A DNA stretch of 64,000 bases from Oceanospirillum sp048264105 (GTDB lineage Bacteria > Pseudomonadota > Gammaproteobacteria > Pseudomonadales > Halomonadaceae): NCBI GenBank assembly GCA_048264105.1, contig JBLXDJ010000005.1:186001-250000 (forward strand). Reading direction: 5' to 3'. The notes under the pieces were generated by a model. It was not told the origin of the DNA. It searched no databases and saw nothing but the letters and a program-made list of their open reading frames with translations. This document shows, in pieces, positions 42,695 to 51,328 of the stretch. Within the stretch, counting starts at the first letter, position 1; every line of letters starts with the position of its first letter. The translations under genes were made by a program, and so were the position numbers.

Positions 42695-43981
42695 ATGACA
42701 GGTATTTTGATGTTTGCAGCGGCTCTGGTGCTGCTGTTGTTAGGTTTTCCCGTCGCCTTCACCTTTGGTGGTGTGGCGCTGATCTTCGGTGTCTTTGCCG
42801 AAGGTATGGATATGTTTGCCTTTATGCCGTACCGCGTGATGAGCATCATGCAGAACACGGTGATGATGGCGATTCCGCTGTTTATCTTTATGGGTCTGGT
42901 GCTGCAGAAAACCCGTCTGGCAGAACAACTGCTGGAATCCATGGGTACGCTGTTTGGTCAGGTGCGTGGCGGTATCGCCATCTCCACCATTCTGGTGGGT
43001 GCGCTGCTGGCAGCGTCTACCGGTGTTGTAGGGGCTTCCGTTGTGGCGATGGGGCTTATCTCCCTGCCGGTGATGATGAAGTACCAGTACGACAAGCGTC
43101 TGGCCTGCGGCACCATCTGTGCCTCCGGTACGCTGGGGCAGATTATTCCACCATCGATCATTCTGATTCTGCTGGGTGATGTGATGGGTATTCCGGTGGG
43201 TGACCTGTTTCAGGCGGCTATCGGCCCCGGTTTCCTGCTGATTGCGGCTTATATCGTTTACATCCTGATCTACACCTGGCTGAAACCGGAAGCAGCTCCG
43301 GCGATGCCGATGGAAGAGGGTGTCGATCGTAAGGCGCTCTACTTCAAAGCGATTCGTGCCATTGTGCCGCCGCTGGCGCTGATTCTTGTAGTACTGGGCT
43401 CTATCTTTGGTGGCGTTGCCACACCAACAGAATCTGCTGCGCTGGGCGGTGCCGGTGCGGTGCTGCTGTCGATCTTCTACAAGCAGTTTAACTGGAAGAT
43501 GATCTACGAGAGCAGTGTTGAAACGGTAAAAGTGACCGCGATGGTATTTGCCATTCTGCTGGGGGCGACCGCCTTCTCTATGGCGTTCTCTTACACCGGT
43601 GGTGAAGAGGTGGTTGAAGAACTGCTGCTGGGCTTGCCGGGTGAGAAGTGGGGCTTCCTCGTACTGTCCATGGTGGTGATTCTGGTGTTGGGCTTCTTTA
43701 TCGACTTCGTAGAGATCGCCTTTATCATCGTGCCGATTCTGGTGCCGATTGCTGAGATTCTGGGTATCAACATGACCTGGTTTGCGATCCTGATCGCGAT
43801 GAACCTGCAGACCTCGTTCCTGACACCGCCCTTTGGTTTCAGTCTCTTCTATCTGAAAGGGGTGGCGCCGAAAGGGGTGACCACCATTGATATTTATAAG
43901 GGTGTGATGCCGTTTATCGGATTGCAGGTATTGGTGCTGCTGGCACTGCTGCTGTTCCCTGAATATCTGGGTTTTGAATAG
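42695..43981 (+). CDS. dctM: TRAP transporter large permease subunit
   Basis: A 428-residue DctM subunit with about 12 membrane segments, typical for the family. Marks: GFPVAFTFGGVALIFG, ASTGVVGASVVAMGLISLP, GTLGQIIPPSIILILLGD, GVATPTESAALG and QTSFLTPPFGFSLFYLKG. It starts 9 bp after dctQ behind TAGGAG. It catalyses sodium-coupled uptake of the ligand delivered by the TakP-like protein. A terminator follows at 44125. Confidence 0.95.
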   Translation: MTGILMFAAALVLLLLGFPVAFTFGGVALIFGVFAEGMDMFAFMPYRVMSIMQNTVMMAIPLFIFMGLVLQKTRLAEQLLESMGTLFGQVRGGIAISTILVGALLAASTGVVGASVVAMGLISLPVMMKYQYDKRLACGTICASGTLGQIIPPSIILILLGDVMGIPVGDLFQAAIGPGFLLIAAYIVYILIYTWLKPEAAPAMPMEEGVDRKALYFKAIRAIVPPLALILVVLGSIFGGVATPTESAALGGAGAVLLSIFYKQFNWKMIYESSVETVKVTAMVFAILLGATAFSMAFSYTGGEEVVEELLLGLPGEKWGFLVLSMVVILVLGFFIDFVEIAFIIVPILVPIAEILGINMTWFAILIAMNLQTSFLTPPFGFSLFYLKGVAPKGVTTIDIYKGVMPFIGLQVLVLLALLLFPEYLGFE

Positions 43982-44124
43982 ACTGGTTTTGAACAGGCGG
44001 GACTGAATAGACCCGCCCACTAAACCATTACCGCTTTAGTTGACACCAACCAGAGATGGTTTGGTTCCCTTAGCATCGTTTGGGTGGTTCACCTGACGGC
44101 ACAGTGGCCACCCTGATCGATGCA

Positions 44125-44165
44125 CTGCCTCTTTTCCCTCCTCAAGGAGAGGAGGCAGATTTTTA
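44125..44165 (+). terminator. Terminator after the TRAP operon
   Basis: CTGCCTC...GAGGCAG stem with an inner CTCC/GGAG hairpin, followed by ATTTTTATT. A GGCGGG/CCCGCC hairpin without a T-run lies closer to the stop at about 43996-44018. Confidence 0.7.
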
Positions 44166-44204
44166 TTCCCTCCGGCTTTTAGCTCCCCTTCTTCTAGGTA
44201 AAAC

Positions 44205-44247
44205 TACGTAGACCCTTGCCCTTTATACTACGTATTTCACCTATAAT
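44205..44247 (+). promoter_or_regulatory. TACGTA motifs and -10 box upstream of the histidine kinase
   Basis: TACGTAG (44205) and TACGTAT (44229), with a weaker TAGGTAA at 44195. TATAAT at 44242-44247 gives a possible -10; the -35 is poor (TTGCCC, 20-bp gap), as expected for an activated promoter. The motifs match those ahead of the TRAP operon. Confidence 0.5.
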
Positions 44248-44386
44248 TTCCGGTATCTGTCTTGCCTGTTACGGGCATAATCACTGACAATGATTTTCCT
44301 GTGAGTTTCAGGATACGTAATCGAACTTTTCGATTGTTCAACCGGCAGGATGCCCACTGAGATCAGACTGGGGTTGTTCTGCTGCG

Positions 44387-45805
44387 ATGAGCCTGAAAAC
44401 CAAAATTCTTCTGCTGGCGCTGGTCCCTCTGGTGCTGGTGACAACCAGTATCACCTTTATCAGTGCGCAACAGGTGAAAAGCCTGAGCGAAACTGAGATC
44501 GCCATCTTTGAGCACAACCTGCTCGAATCCAAACGTACCGAACTGCAGCACTATGTCAGTCTGGCGATGAGTAGTATCTCCCCGATTCTGAACCGTTCCG
44601 ATCTGAGTGAGTCGGAAGCCCAGCGACAGGTCAAAGCGGTACTAGAGGCGATCACCTTTGGCAGCGATGGTTACTTCTTTGTTTACGACAAGGCTGGCGT
44701 CAATCTGGTACACCCGATTCAGCCGGAGCTGGTGGGGCGTAACCTGATCGATATGCAGGATGCCCAGGGTGATCATGTGATTCGCGGTTTGCTGGCGCTG
44801 GCGAAAGAGGGCGGCGGCTACCACCGTTATATGTGGAATAAGCCCTCCAACGGTATGGAGTCAGAAAAGATCAGTTACGTGATCGAGTTGCCCCGCTGGC
44901 ACTGGATGTTGGGCACGGGGCTGTATATCGATGATATCGCCGAAGAAGTGGCCAAAATCCGTGATGAGGTGAAACGGAATATCCGCAATACGTTCTTCAC
45001 AGTGCTGGCGATTACCACGGTGACCGTGGGGCTGATCGTTGTCTTTGTCATTCTGTTCAATGTCCATGAACACCGGCTGGCAGATTCCCGTCTTAAAGAG
45101 CTGGTGCACAAGACGGTTCAGTTTCAGGAATCTGAGCGCCGTCGTTTCTCCCGCGAGTTACATGATGGTATCAATCAGCTGTTGGTTTCCGCTAAGTTCC
45201 GGCTGGAGCTGGGGGCCGATAGCGTAGGGGACAAGAACCCCAAAGCTCAGTCCCATCTGGCAAAAGCATCCACGGTGATGAATGAGGCGATTCAGGAGAT
45301 CCGCCGCATCTCCCATGACCTGCGCCCCAGTGCGCTGGATGATCTGGGCCTGATTCCTGCGATGACCATGGTGTTGGATGAATTTCGCCTGCGTACTGGG
45401 ATTGAGATCGAACAGAACACACCGCCCTGTCGTATGCGATTACCGGAAGAGATAGAAACCACCCTGTATCGAATCGTGCAGGAGGGACTGACCAATGTGG
45501 AGCGCCATGCACACGCCAGGCACCTGAAGGTGACGACTGGCTGGCACAAGGATACCTTTCACCTGACGCTGGTGGATGATGGTGTTGGTTTTAATGTCCC
45601 CGAAGTGATGCGCGGTGCCGGTATCGGTTTGCGTAATATGCGGGAGCGGGTCGAGTTCCTCTCCGGCGAGTTTATTATTGAATCCGCCCCGAGGCAGGGA
45701 ACCCGTGTCCGGGCTAAGTTTCCAATGCACAGCTGGCAACCCCTGCTGATGCAGGAGCAAAATCAAAGCGGTGATGATCCGCAGCCGACAACAATAACAG
45801 GCTGA
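44387..45805 (+). CDS. sCache sensor histidine kinase (NarL/HisKA_3 type)
   Basis: A 472-residue membrane kinase: TM1 (about 7-27), a periplasmic single Cache domain (about 35-185, GSDGYFFVYDKAGVNLVHP and GTGLYIDD), TM2 (about 203-225), a dimerisation domain with phospho-accepting H259 (SRELHDGINQ), and an HATPase_c domain (EGLTNVERHAHARH, DDGVGF, GIGLRNMRERV). No HAMP domain is obvious. It follows the TRAP operon and precedes its response regulator by 34 bp. It probably senses the TRAP substrate or a related carboxylate; that is inferred from position. Confidence 0.92.
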   Translation: MSLKTKILLLALVPLVLVTTSITFISAQQVKSLSETEIAIFEHNLLESKRTELQHYVSLAMSSISPILNRSDLSESEAQRQVKAVLEAITFGSDGYFFVYDKAGVNLVHPIQPELVGRNLIDMQDAQGDHVIRGLLALAKEGGGYHRYMWNKPSNGMESEKISYVIELPRWHWMLGTGLYIDDIAEEVAKIRDEVKRNIRNTFFTVLAITTVTVGLIVVFVILFNVHEHRLADSRLKELVHKTVQFQESERRRFSRELHDGINQLLVSAKFRLELGADSVGDKNPKAQSHLAKASTVMNEAIQEIRRISHDLRPSALDDLGLIPAMTMVLDEFRLRTGIEIEQNTPPCRMRLPEEIETTLYRIVQEGLTNVERHAHARHLKVTTGWHKDTFHLTLVDDGVGFNVPEVMRGAGIGLRNMRERVEFLSGEFIIESAPRQGTRVRAKFPMHSWQPLLMQEQNQSGDDPQPTTITG

Positions 45806-45839
45806 ACGAGCCTCACCTGATAATTGAGCAAACGACGTT

Positions 45840-46499
45840 ATGACTGAGCAAGCAAGCCCGCCGGTATCGGCACCGATTAAACTTCTGCTGGTGGATGATC
45901 ATCCGCTGGTGCGGGATGGGATTCGCGCCCGTTTTGAATCAGATGAGCTGATTGAAGTGATCGGCGAAGCCCAGAACGGTCAGCAGGCGCTGGATTTTGT
46001 TCAGCAGCAGTTACCGGATGTGGTGCTGATGGATGTGAGTATGCCGGTGATGAACGGGCTGGAGGCGACCCAGCATCTGCGAAATAGGTACCCTGATGTC
46101 CCTGTGCTGATACTGAGTATGCATGACAGTCGGGAGTATATTCAGCAGCTGGTACAGATCGGCGCATCCGGTTATGTGCTGAAAGATGTCGGTTCTGATG
46201 AGCTGGTGCGGGCGATTCAGACGGTCTATCAGGGCGGTAGTTATTTCAGTGCCGGCGTGTCTCAGATGCTGTTTCAGGGGCAGCTGGAGGCGGCCGAGCA
46301 GAAGCAGGCACTAACTCCCCGGGAGGAGACGGTACTGCGATATCTGGCGGAGGGGAACAGTAATAAAGAGATCGCCCGCCAACTGGATATCAGTGTGCGT
46401 ACCGTGGAAACCCACCGACAGAATATTAAGCAGAAGCTGGATATTCATACCGCCGCAGGGCTGGCCCGTTATGCGATTGAGCAGGGTTTGGTCAGCTGA
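45840..46499 (+). CDS. LuxR/NarL-type response regulator
   Basis: A 219-residue response regulator. The receiver has the acidic pair in LLLVDDHPLVRDG, phospho-accepting D65 (VVLMDVSMP), and switch residues in VLILSMHDS and YVLKDVG. The LuxR-type helix-turn-helix is LTPREETVLRYLAEGNSNKEIARQLDIS... with VRTVETHRQNI. It is the partner of the upstream kinase. It likely acts on the TACGTA motifs ahead of the TRAP operon and its own operon. Confidence 0.94.
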   Translation: MTEQASPPVSAPIKLLLVDDHPLVRDGIRARFESDELIEVIGEAQNGQQALDFVQQQLPDVVLMDVSMPVMNGLEATQHLRNRYPDVPVLILSMHDSREYIQQLVQIGASGYVLKDVGSDELVRAIQTVYQGGSYFSAGVSQMLFQGQLEAAEQKQALTPREETVLRYLAEGNSNKEIARQLDISVRTVETHRQNIKQKLDIHTAAGLARYAIEQGLVS

Positions 46500-46542
46500 T
46501 CTGGCCTGACAAATAGCCCTGTGCCGAATCTGCTGTAGAGAC

Positions 46543-46573
46543 AAAAATGCCCCGATCTTAGTCGGGGCATTTT
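46543..46573. terminator. Bidirectional terminator
   Basis: AAAAATGCCCCGA / TCGGGGCATTTT with a short loop, between the regulator gene and the convergent chemoreceptor gene. Confidence 0.88.
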
Positions 46574-46604
46574 CGTGAGTTATGGTGCTGACGCAGATTG
46601 CGGA

Positions 46605-48203
46605 TCAGCGGGTTTTAAAGCGGCTGATCATCTGATCCAGATCGTGGACTTCACTCTGAATCTGCTGAGTGGCGCTAACCACCATTTGGGAATCAGAGCG
46701 GGTCTGTTCAGCGACATCGGAGATGCTGACGATGCGCTGATCGATATCATCAGCGACCTGGCTCTGCTCTTCTGCGGCAGTGGCGATCAGGGTGTTCATG
46801 CTGCTGATGGTATCCACGGCACCGGCGATATGGGTCAGGGCTTCAGAGGCCTGTTCTGCCTGCTCGACACTGCTCTTCGCCAGGGTTGAACTCTGCTGCA
46901 TTGAGGTCACCGCGTTACGGGACTCGCTTTGCAGACGCTCAATAATCAGACGAATCTCTTCGGTGGATTCCTGAGTACGCTGTGCCAGAGTACGAACTTC
47001 GTCAGCAACCACGGCAAAACCACGCCCTTGTTCACCGGCACGGGCAGCTTCAATCGCGGCGTTTAGAGCCAGCAGGTTGGTCTGCTCGGCGATACCGGTA
47101 ATCACTTCCAGTACCTTGCCGATCTCTTCCGATTCCGCTTCCAGACGATCCAGCACGCCAGAGGTGCTGTCCAGCTGCTGAGCCATACTGTGGATCTGAT
47201 CCACAGCAGCCTGTACCACATTCATACCACTGCGTGCTTCATCATCAGCGGTTTTTGCAGCTTCGGCGGCCTGAGCGGCGTTTTGCGCGACTTCGTGCAC
47301 GGTTGCGCTCATTTCGTTCATGGCGGTAGCCACCTGATCGATATCGTTGTACTGACGCACAACACCGGCTTCTGCATCGGCGGTTGCTTTGGTCACGCTT
47401 TCACTGTGCTCGGCAGTACGGCTGACGGCTGAGCGGGCGTTATCAACCAGCTCAGATACCTGATCGATCATGTTGTTGTAGGCGGTAAACATTTTGCCCA
47501 CTTCGTTATTGGAGTGATCCACTGTAAAGCGGTGGGTAAAGTCACCACTGCCTACGTGAGTCAGGCGCTTCTGCAGACGGGTAATGTTATCCATCAGCAA
47601 ACGCAGACCAAAGATACGGCCCATCACCACCATAAACACAATCAGGATCACACAGATAAAGGCGGTCATCAGCTGGGTTTTGGTCTGGGAGCTGGATGCC
47701 TGGGTCATCATCACCACGGCTTTGTTCATCTCTACCAGAATAACCGGCGACTCTTTATGAATTTTATTCAGCAGGGCATCGCTCGGGTTATCGGCGTATT
47801 GCAGCAGTGTGGTGCTGTAGTTGCTCCACAGGCTTTCAACCTTCTGCATCTGGGACAGAATCGCAGGATCAGTGATCGGATTCATGCCCTGAGCTTTATT
47901 GCCGTTGATAATATCTTTGTGTGAGTTTTCAAACAGCTGCATGGTTTTTTGCAGGGTGGATTTATTCTCCACCTGAGCAGCTACCAGCAGAGCTTCTTTT
48001 GCCATTTTCTGGCTCAGCATACGCTGACGACCGGCGATGTTAATGGTCTGAGGGTCGATGGCCATACTCAGATACAGAGAGAAGCCGGAGGCGATGGCCA
48101 ACAGGAAAATCAGAGCATAGGAGAGCAAAAACTGAGCGTTAAGGCTTTTGGCACCTACGGCACTGAGCAGCGTGTCGATGAGCCTGGCAAGTGTATTAAA
48201 CAT
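46605..48203 (-). CDS. Methyl-accepting chemotaxis protein with PilJ-type sensor
   Basis: A 532-residue chemoreceptor: TM1 (about 26-48), a PilJ-type N-terminal domain with the signature NIAGRQRMLSQKMAKEALL (about 55-73), TM2 (about 178-200), HAMP, and the signalling hairpin with tip EQTNLLALNAAIEAARAGEQ. PilJ-type domains occur in receptors tied to type IV pili and to nitrate/nitrite-like ligands; the ligand here is unknown. It is monocistronic and faces the two-component genes. Confidence 0.92.
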   Translation of the reverse strand: MFNTLARLIDTLLSAVGAKSLNAQFLLSYALIFLLAIASGFSLYLSMAIDPQTINIAGRQRMLSQKMAKEALLVAAQVENKSTLQKTMQLFENSHKDIINGNKAQGMNPITDPAILSQMQKVESLWSNYSTTLLQYADNPSDALLNKIHKESPVILVEMNKAVVMMTQASSSQTKTQLMTAFICVILIVFMVVMGRIFGLRLLMDNITRLQKRLTHVGSGDFTHRFTVDHSNNEVGKMFTAYNNMIDQVSELVDNARSAVSRTAEHSESVTKATADAEAGVVRQYNDIDQVATAMNEMSATVHEVAQNAAQAAEAAKTADDEARSGMNVVQAAVDQIHSMAQQLDSTSGVLDRLEAESEEIGKVLEVITGIAEQTNLLALNAAIEAARAGEQGRGFAVVADEVRTLAQRTQESTEEIRLIIERLQSESRNAVTSMQQSSTLAKSSVEQAEQASEALTHIAGAVDTISSMNTLIATAAEEQSQVADDIDQRIVSISDVAEQTRSDSQMVVSATQQIQSEVHDLDQMISRFKTR

Positions 48204-48387
48204 AAGGTGGTCGTCCTTAAATGTGTTTTCCCAGTGGCCTTGGGGGGAGCCATCTGCAGCGGGGTTATATTAAGGCGCTGTTATCGGGGCAGAAACAGGC
48301 TGCGGAACAGAGCCGGGCAATGGAGATTCGCCATAGTGCCTAGTTTAGCCAATCGAGTCATTGCTGCAATCAACTTTATGATTAAAT

Positions 48388-49107
48388 TCAACGACCTTTG
48401 ACAGAAAGCATATATGAGAGAGTGGTTAATCGCTTACTGGCATCACTGCATTCCAGAAGGGTCTGCTTGTCGGCATCCGGCAGGGGTAACAGGTGGGAAA
48501 GGTTGAGACTGACACTTCTGGCATCCTGCAGGTTAAAGCGGCAATCACAGGCTTTGACCAGAGGGTGACGGGTGATCTCCTGCAGCAGGGCTACCAGATG
48601 CTGATGCTCGTTGCTTATTTCGCAGGCGTCTTCTTCCGGTAGCCATTCGACCTGAGCGCTAACCAGCCCATCGTCTGCCTGAGTGGCGTGACCGATCTTA
48701 AAACGCCGGAAGCCATCGAGGTTAAGTGTCAGGGTATTGTCTGGTTGAGGATACCAGTCGGAGATCATGCCGTAGGTGCCGATACAGCCTGACAGGGCTT
48801 TCAGCTGTTCTTCTGTGGCATTCGCTGTCATGCCATCCGGCTGAAACAGAATGCCGATGCCCTGCTGATCCTCAAGGCAGGCTTTTACCATGCGTTCGTA
48901 GCGGGGTTCCAGAATATTCAGCGCCATAAAGGTTTGCGGAAAAAGCACTCTGGGCATAAGCACCAGATAAATCTCTCCGGGCAGGGATAATGAGGCCTGT
49001 ACATCCGGTTCCGTTATCGGAGAGCGGGAGTGACAGCCGTTCTCGCCACTCTCGCCGTTGTCGGTTCCGGAGATCCTTTCATCTTCTTGTCCCGTGGCAG
49101 GCTCCAT
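48388..49107 (-). CDS. LON N-terminal (substrate-binding) domain protein
   Basis: A 239-residue protein with a LON substrate-binding domain and no ATPase or protease part. The marks are LPGEIYLVLMPRVLFPQTFMALNILEPRYERMV and GIGILFQPDG. Stand-alone LON-domain proteins of this size are common in proteobacteria; the function is unknown. The N-terminal 40 residues are Glu/Ser-rich and may be over-extended. It lies between two chemoreceptor genes on the same strand. Confidence 0.82.
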   Translation of the reverse strand: MEPATGQEDERISGTDNGESGENGCHSRSPITEPDVQASLSLPGEIYLVLMPRVLFPQTFMALNILEPRYERMVKACLEDQQGIGILFQPDGMTANATEEQLKALSGCIGTYGMISDWYPQPDNTLTLNLDGFRRFKIGHATQADDGLVSAQVEWLPEEDACEISNEHQHLVALLQEITRHPLVKACDCRFNLQDARSVSLNLSHLLPLPDADKQTLLECSDASKRLTTLSYMLSVKGR

Positions 49108-49311
49108 GCTGACTCCCTGAGATTGACCTGTTTAGCGTACAGCAAACTGAGAAAAGCCTAACCGACTTGTGAAGAAAGCACAAAAGCGTGCGTGATCAGG
49201 CACAAAAAAGGGAACGACCGGTGGGGATAATCACCAGTAGTTCCCGAAGGGAGGTCTCAGAAATAAAAATGGGCTTCACGTCAGATGCCAAGGCGAAGCC
49301 CTGAAATTGCT

Positions 49312-50949
49312 CTAAACCTTAAAGCGATGGATCAGCTGTTTGAGTTCACCGGCCAGGTTGCTCAGTTCTGAACTTGCCTGACGGGTCTGGTCTGCTGAAT
49401 GAGAACTGTCAGAGGACAGATCAACAATACTGACCACGCTGGCATTAATCTGCTCCGCAACGGCAGACTGCTGTTCGGCAGCACTGGCGATCTGACTGAT
49501 CATGTCATTCACCTGCAGCATGCCTCCGGCGATCTCTTCCAGTGCCGCCTGTGTCTCATCGGCACGTTCCATGGTGTTGTGGGTGCTCTTCACACTGGCT
49601 TCCATCACGGTCACTGCATGCTTGGCGCCTGCCTGCAGCTTCTCGATCATATTCTCGATCTCGTGCGTGCTGTCCTGAGTCCGGCTGGCCAGTGTACGTA
49701 CTTCATCGGCTACCACGGCAAAACCACGGCCCTGTTCACCGGCTCGGGCGGCTTCGATAGCTGCGTTCAGAGCCAGCAGATTGGTCTGTTCGGCAATGCC
49801 ACCGATCACATCCAGAACCGAGGCGATATTATTGGCCTGATCATCCAGCTGTTTAATCACATCTGTTGCACGGCCAACTTCCTCTGACAGTGAAGCGATA
49901 GTGCGGGTGGTGGCATCAATATCGTCTTTACCGGTATGGGTCTGCTTTTCAGCGTTACGGGTGGTTTCCGCCGCACTGATCGCACTTTGCGCTACCTGAT
50001 GGATCGTCGCTGCCATCTCGTTGATCGCCGTCGCCACCTGATCGGTTTCGGTGGTCTGACGATGAATCGCTTCGGTGCTTTGCGAGGTTGCCTGTGTCAG
50101 TTGTTCTGCGGCAGAGGCCACGCGCTGAGTGGAGCTGTCCACCTCTTTAATCACCGACTGAATCTGATCCACAAACAGGTTGAAAGAGCGCGCCAGTTGG
50201 CTCATCTCATCATTTCCTGAAGCATCCAGTCGTTGGGTCAGATCACCTTCACCCTGACTGATATTGCGCATGGCACGGTTAGTTTCATCCATCGGGGTGA
50301 TGATGCTGTTGGCGATCAGGAAAAGGACCAGTACCGTGATCGCCAGTCCGATCACGGCGATGGTGACCTGAGAACCTGCGGTCTCCCAGAAGGCCGCTTC
50401 CACATCATCAATATAGATACCGGTGCCGATTACCCAGCCCCATGGCTTGAATCCGGCAACGTAAGACACTTTCTCCACCGGCTGTTCAAAGCCCGGTTTC
50501 GGCCACAGGTAACCTTCGTTACCCTGACCTTTAGCCCGCACGGTATCCACAAAGCTCTGGAACAGGCGCTTACCGTTAGGATCTTCCAGTTTGGACAGAT
50601 CTTTACCGTTCAGTGCCGGTTTGATCGGGTGCATCACCACGACCGCCTGCATATCGTTGATCCAGAAGTAATCGTTATCGCCATAACGAAGTGCTTCAAG
50701 GGTTTTGATCGCCCGCTGCTTGGCTTGTTCTTCTGTTTGCTGACCTGCTTTAAACCCCTGGTACTCGTGCTCCACCATGGCGAGTGCACTTTCTACCAGG
50801 TGCTGGGTTTTGATCTGCTTTTCCTGAATCTGCATCTTGTAGGTCTGGTTCAGAGAAAAACTGACCAGAGCGATAATACTGAGCACCGTGGTGATCACGA
50901 CGAGGACCATACGGGGTTTAATACCAATTGAACGTAATACTTGATTCAT
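49312..50949 (-). CDS. Methyl-accepting chemotaxis protein with sCache domain
   Basis: A 545-residue chemoreceptor: TM1 (about 13-33), a periplasmic single Cache domain (about 40-190; NDYFWINDMQAVVVMHPIKP and GTGIYIDDVEA), TM2 (about 193-214), HAMP (after about 216) and a methyl-accepting hairpin with tip EQTNLLALNAAIEAARAGEQ. Its Cache domain closely resembles that of the nearby histidine kinase, so both may read the same ligand class as the TRAP system. The ligand is not established. It is divergent from the Lon-like protease gene. Confidence 0.93.
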   Translation of the reverse strand: MNQVLRSIGIKPRMVLVVITTVLSIIALVSFSLNQTYKMQIQEKQIKTQHLVESALAMVEHEYQGFKAGQQTEEQAKQRAIKTLEALRYGDNDYFWINDMQAVVVMHPIKPALNGKDLSKLEDPNGKRLFQSFVDTVRAKGQGNEGYLWPKPGFEQPVEKVSYVAGFKPWGWVIGTGIYIDDVEAAFWETAGSQVTIAVIGLAITVLVLFLIANSIITPMDETNRAMRNISQGEGDLTQRLDASGNDEMSQLARSFNLFVDQIQSVIKEVDSSTQRVASAAEQLTQATSQSTEAIHRQTTETDQVATAINEMAATIHQVAQSAISAAETTRNAEKQTHTGKDDIDATTRTIASLSEEVGRATDVIKQLDDQANNIASVLDVIGGIAEQTNLLALNAAIEAARAGEQGRGFAVVADEVRTLASRTQDSTHEIENMIEKLQAGAKHAVTVMEASVKSTHNTMERADETQAALEEIAGGMLQVNDMISQIASAAEQQSAVAEQINASVVSIVDLSSDSSHSADQTRQASSELSNLAGELKQLIHRFKV

Positions 50950-51328
50950 AAAGGATCCACTGTAGTTCTTAATAGCTAATCAAATTCCAACGCCAGACCT
51001 TTGCAACGGAGCGTACGCTCTTCTTATGCTGCTGCACTTTTCATCGTTATTGTTATAAGCAGTATTTTTTATAAGGTTATGCATTGTAATGATAAAGCAG
51101 GCACAGAGATTGATCTGGCTTAGGTTGTTATGGTTTTCAGTATTTTTCGGTGCCTGAAATCGTATGTGGGACCCTGAATTGTAATTTTGTCAGACTTTTT
51201 TACTACTGAGCCTTGGTCGAATGTACCTTTGCAAAAAATGTGGTTTTGCCGCCTGATTTTCCAACGTGCGCTCACTCTGGTTGTATTGCATAATGTATTG
51301 ATACAGCTTGCTTTTTAGGGAGAACTCA
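50950..51328. other. Divergent intergenic region, no gene seen
   Basis: About 380 AT-rich bp between the chemoreceptor and the Lon-like gene; both promoters must lie here. No sigma-28 promoter with correct spacing was found for the chemoreceptor. Confidence 0.4.

Noticed and set aside
48270..48320. Sigma-28 -10-like CCCGATAA upstream of the PilJ-type chemoreceptor
   Set aside because: No TAAA element lies 15 bases before it on the minus strand; the position reads TTCC.
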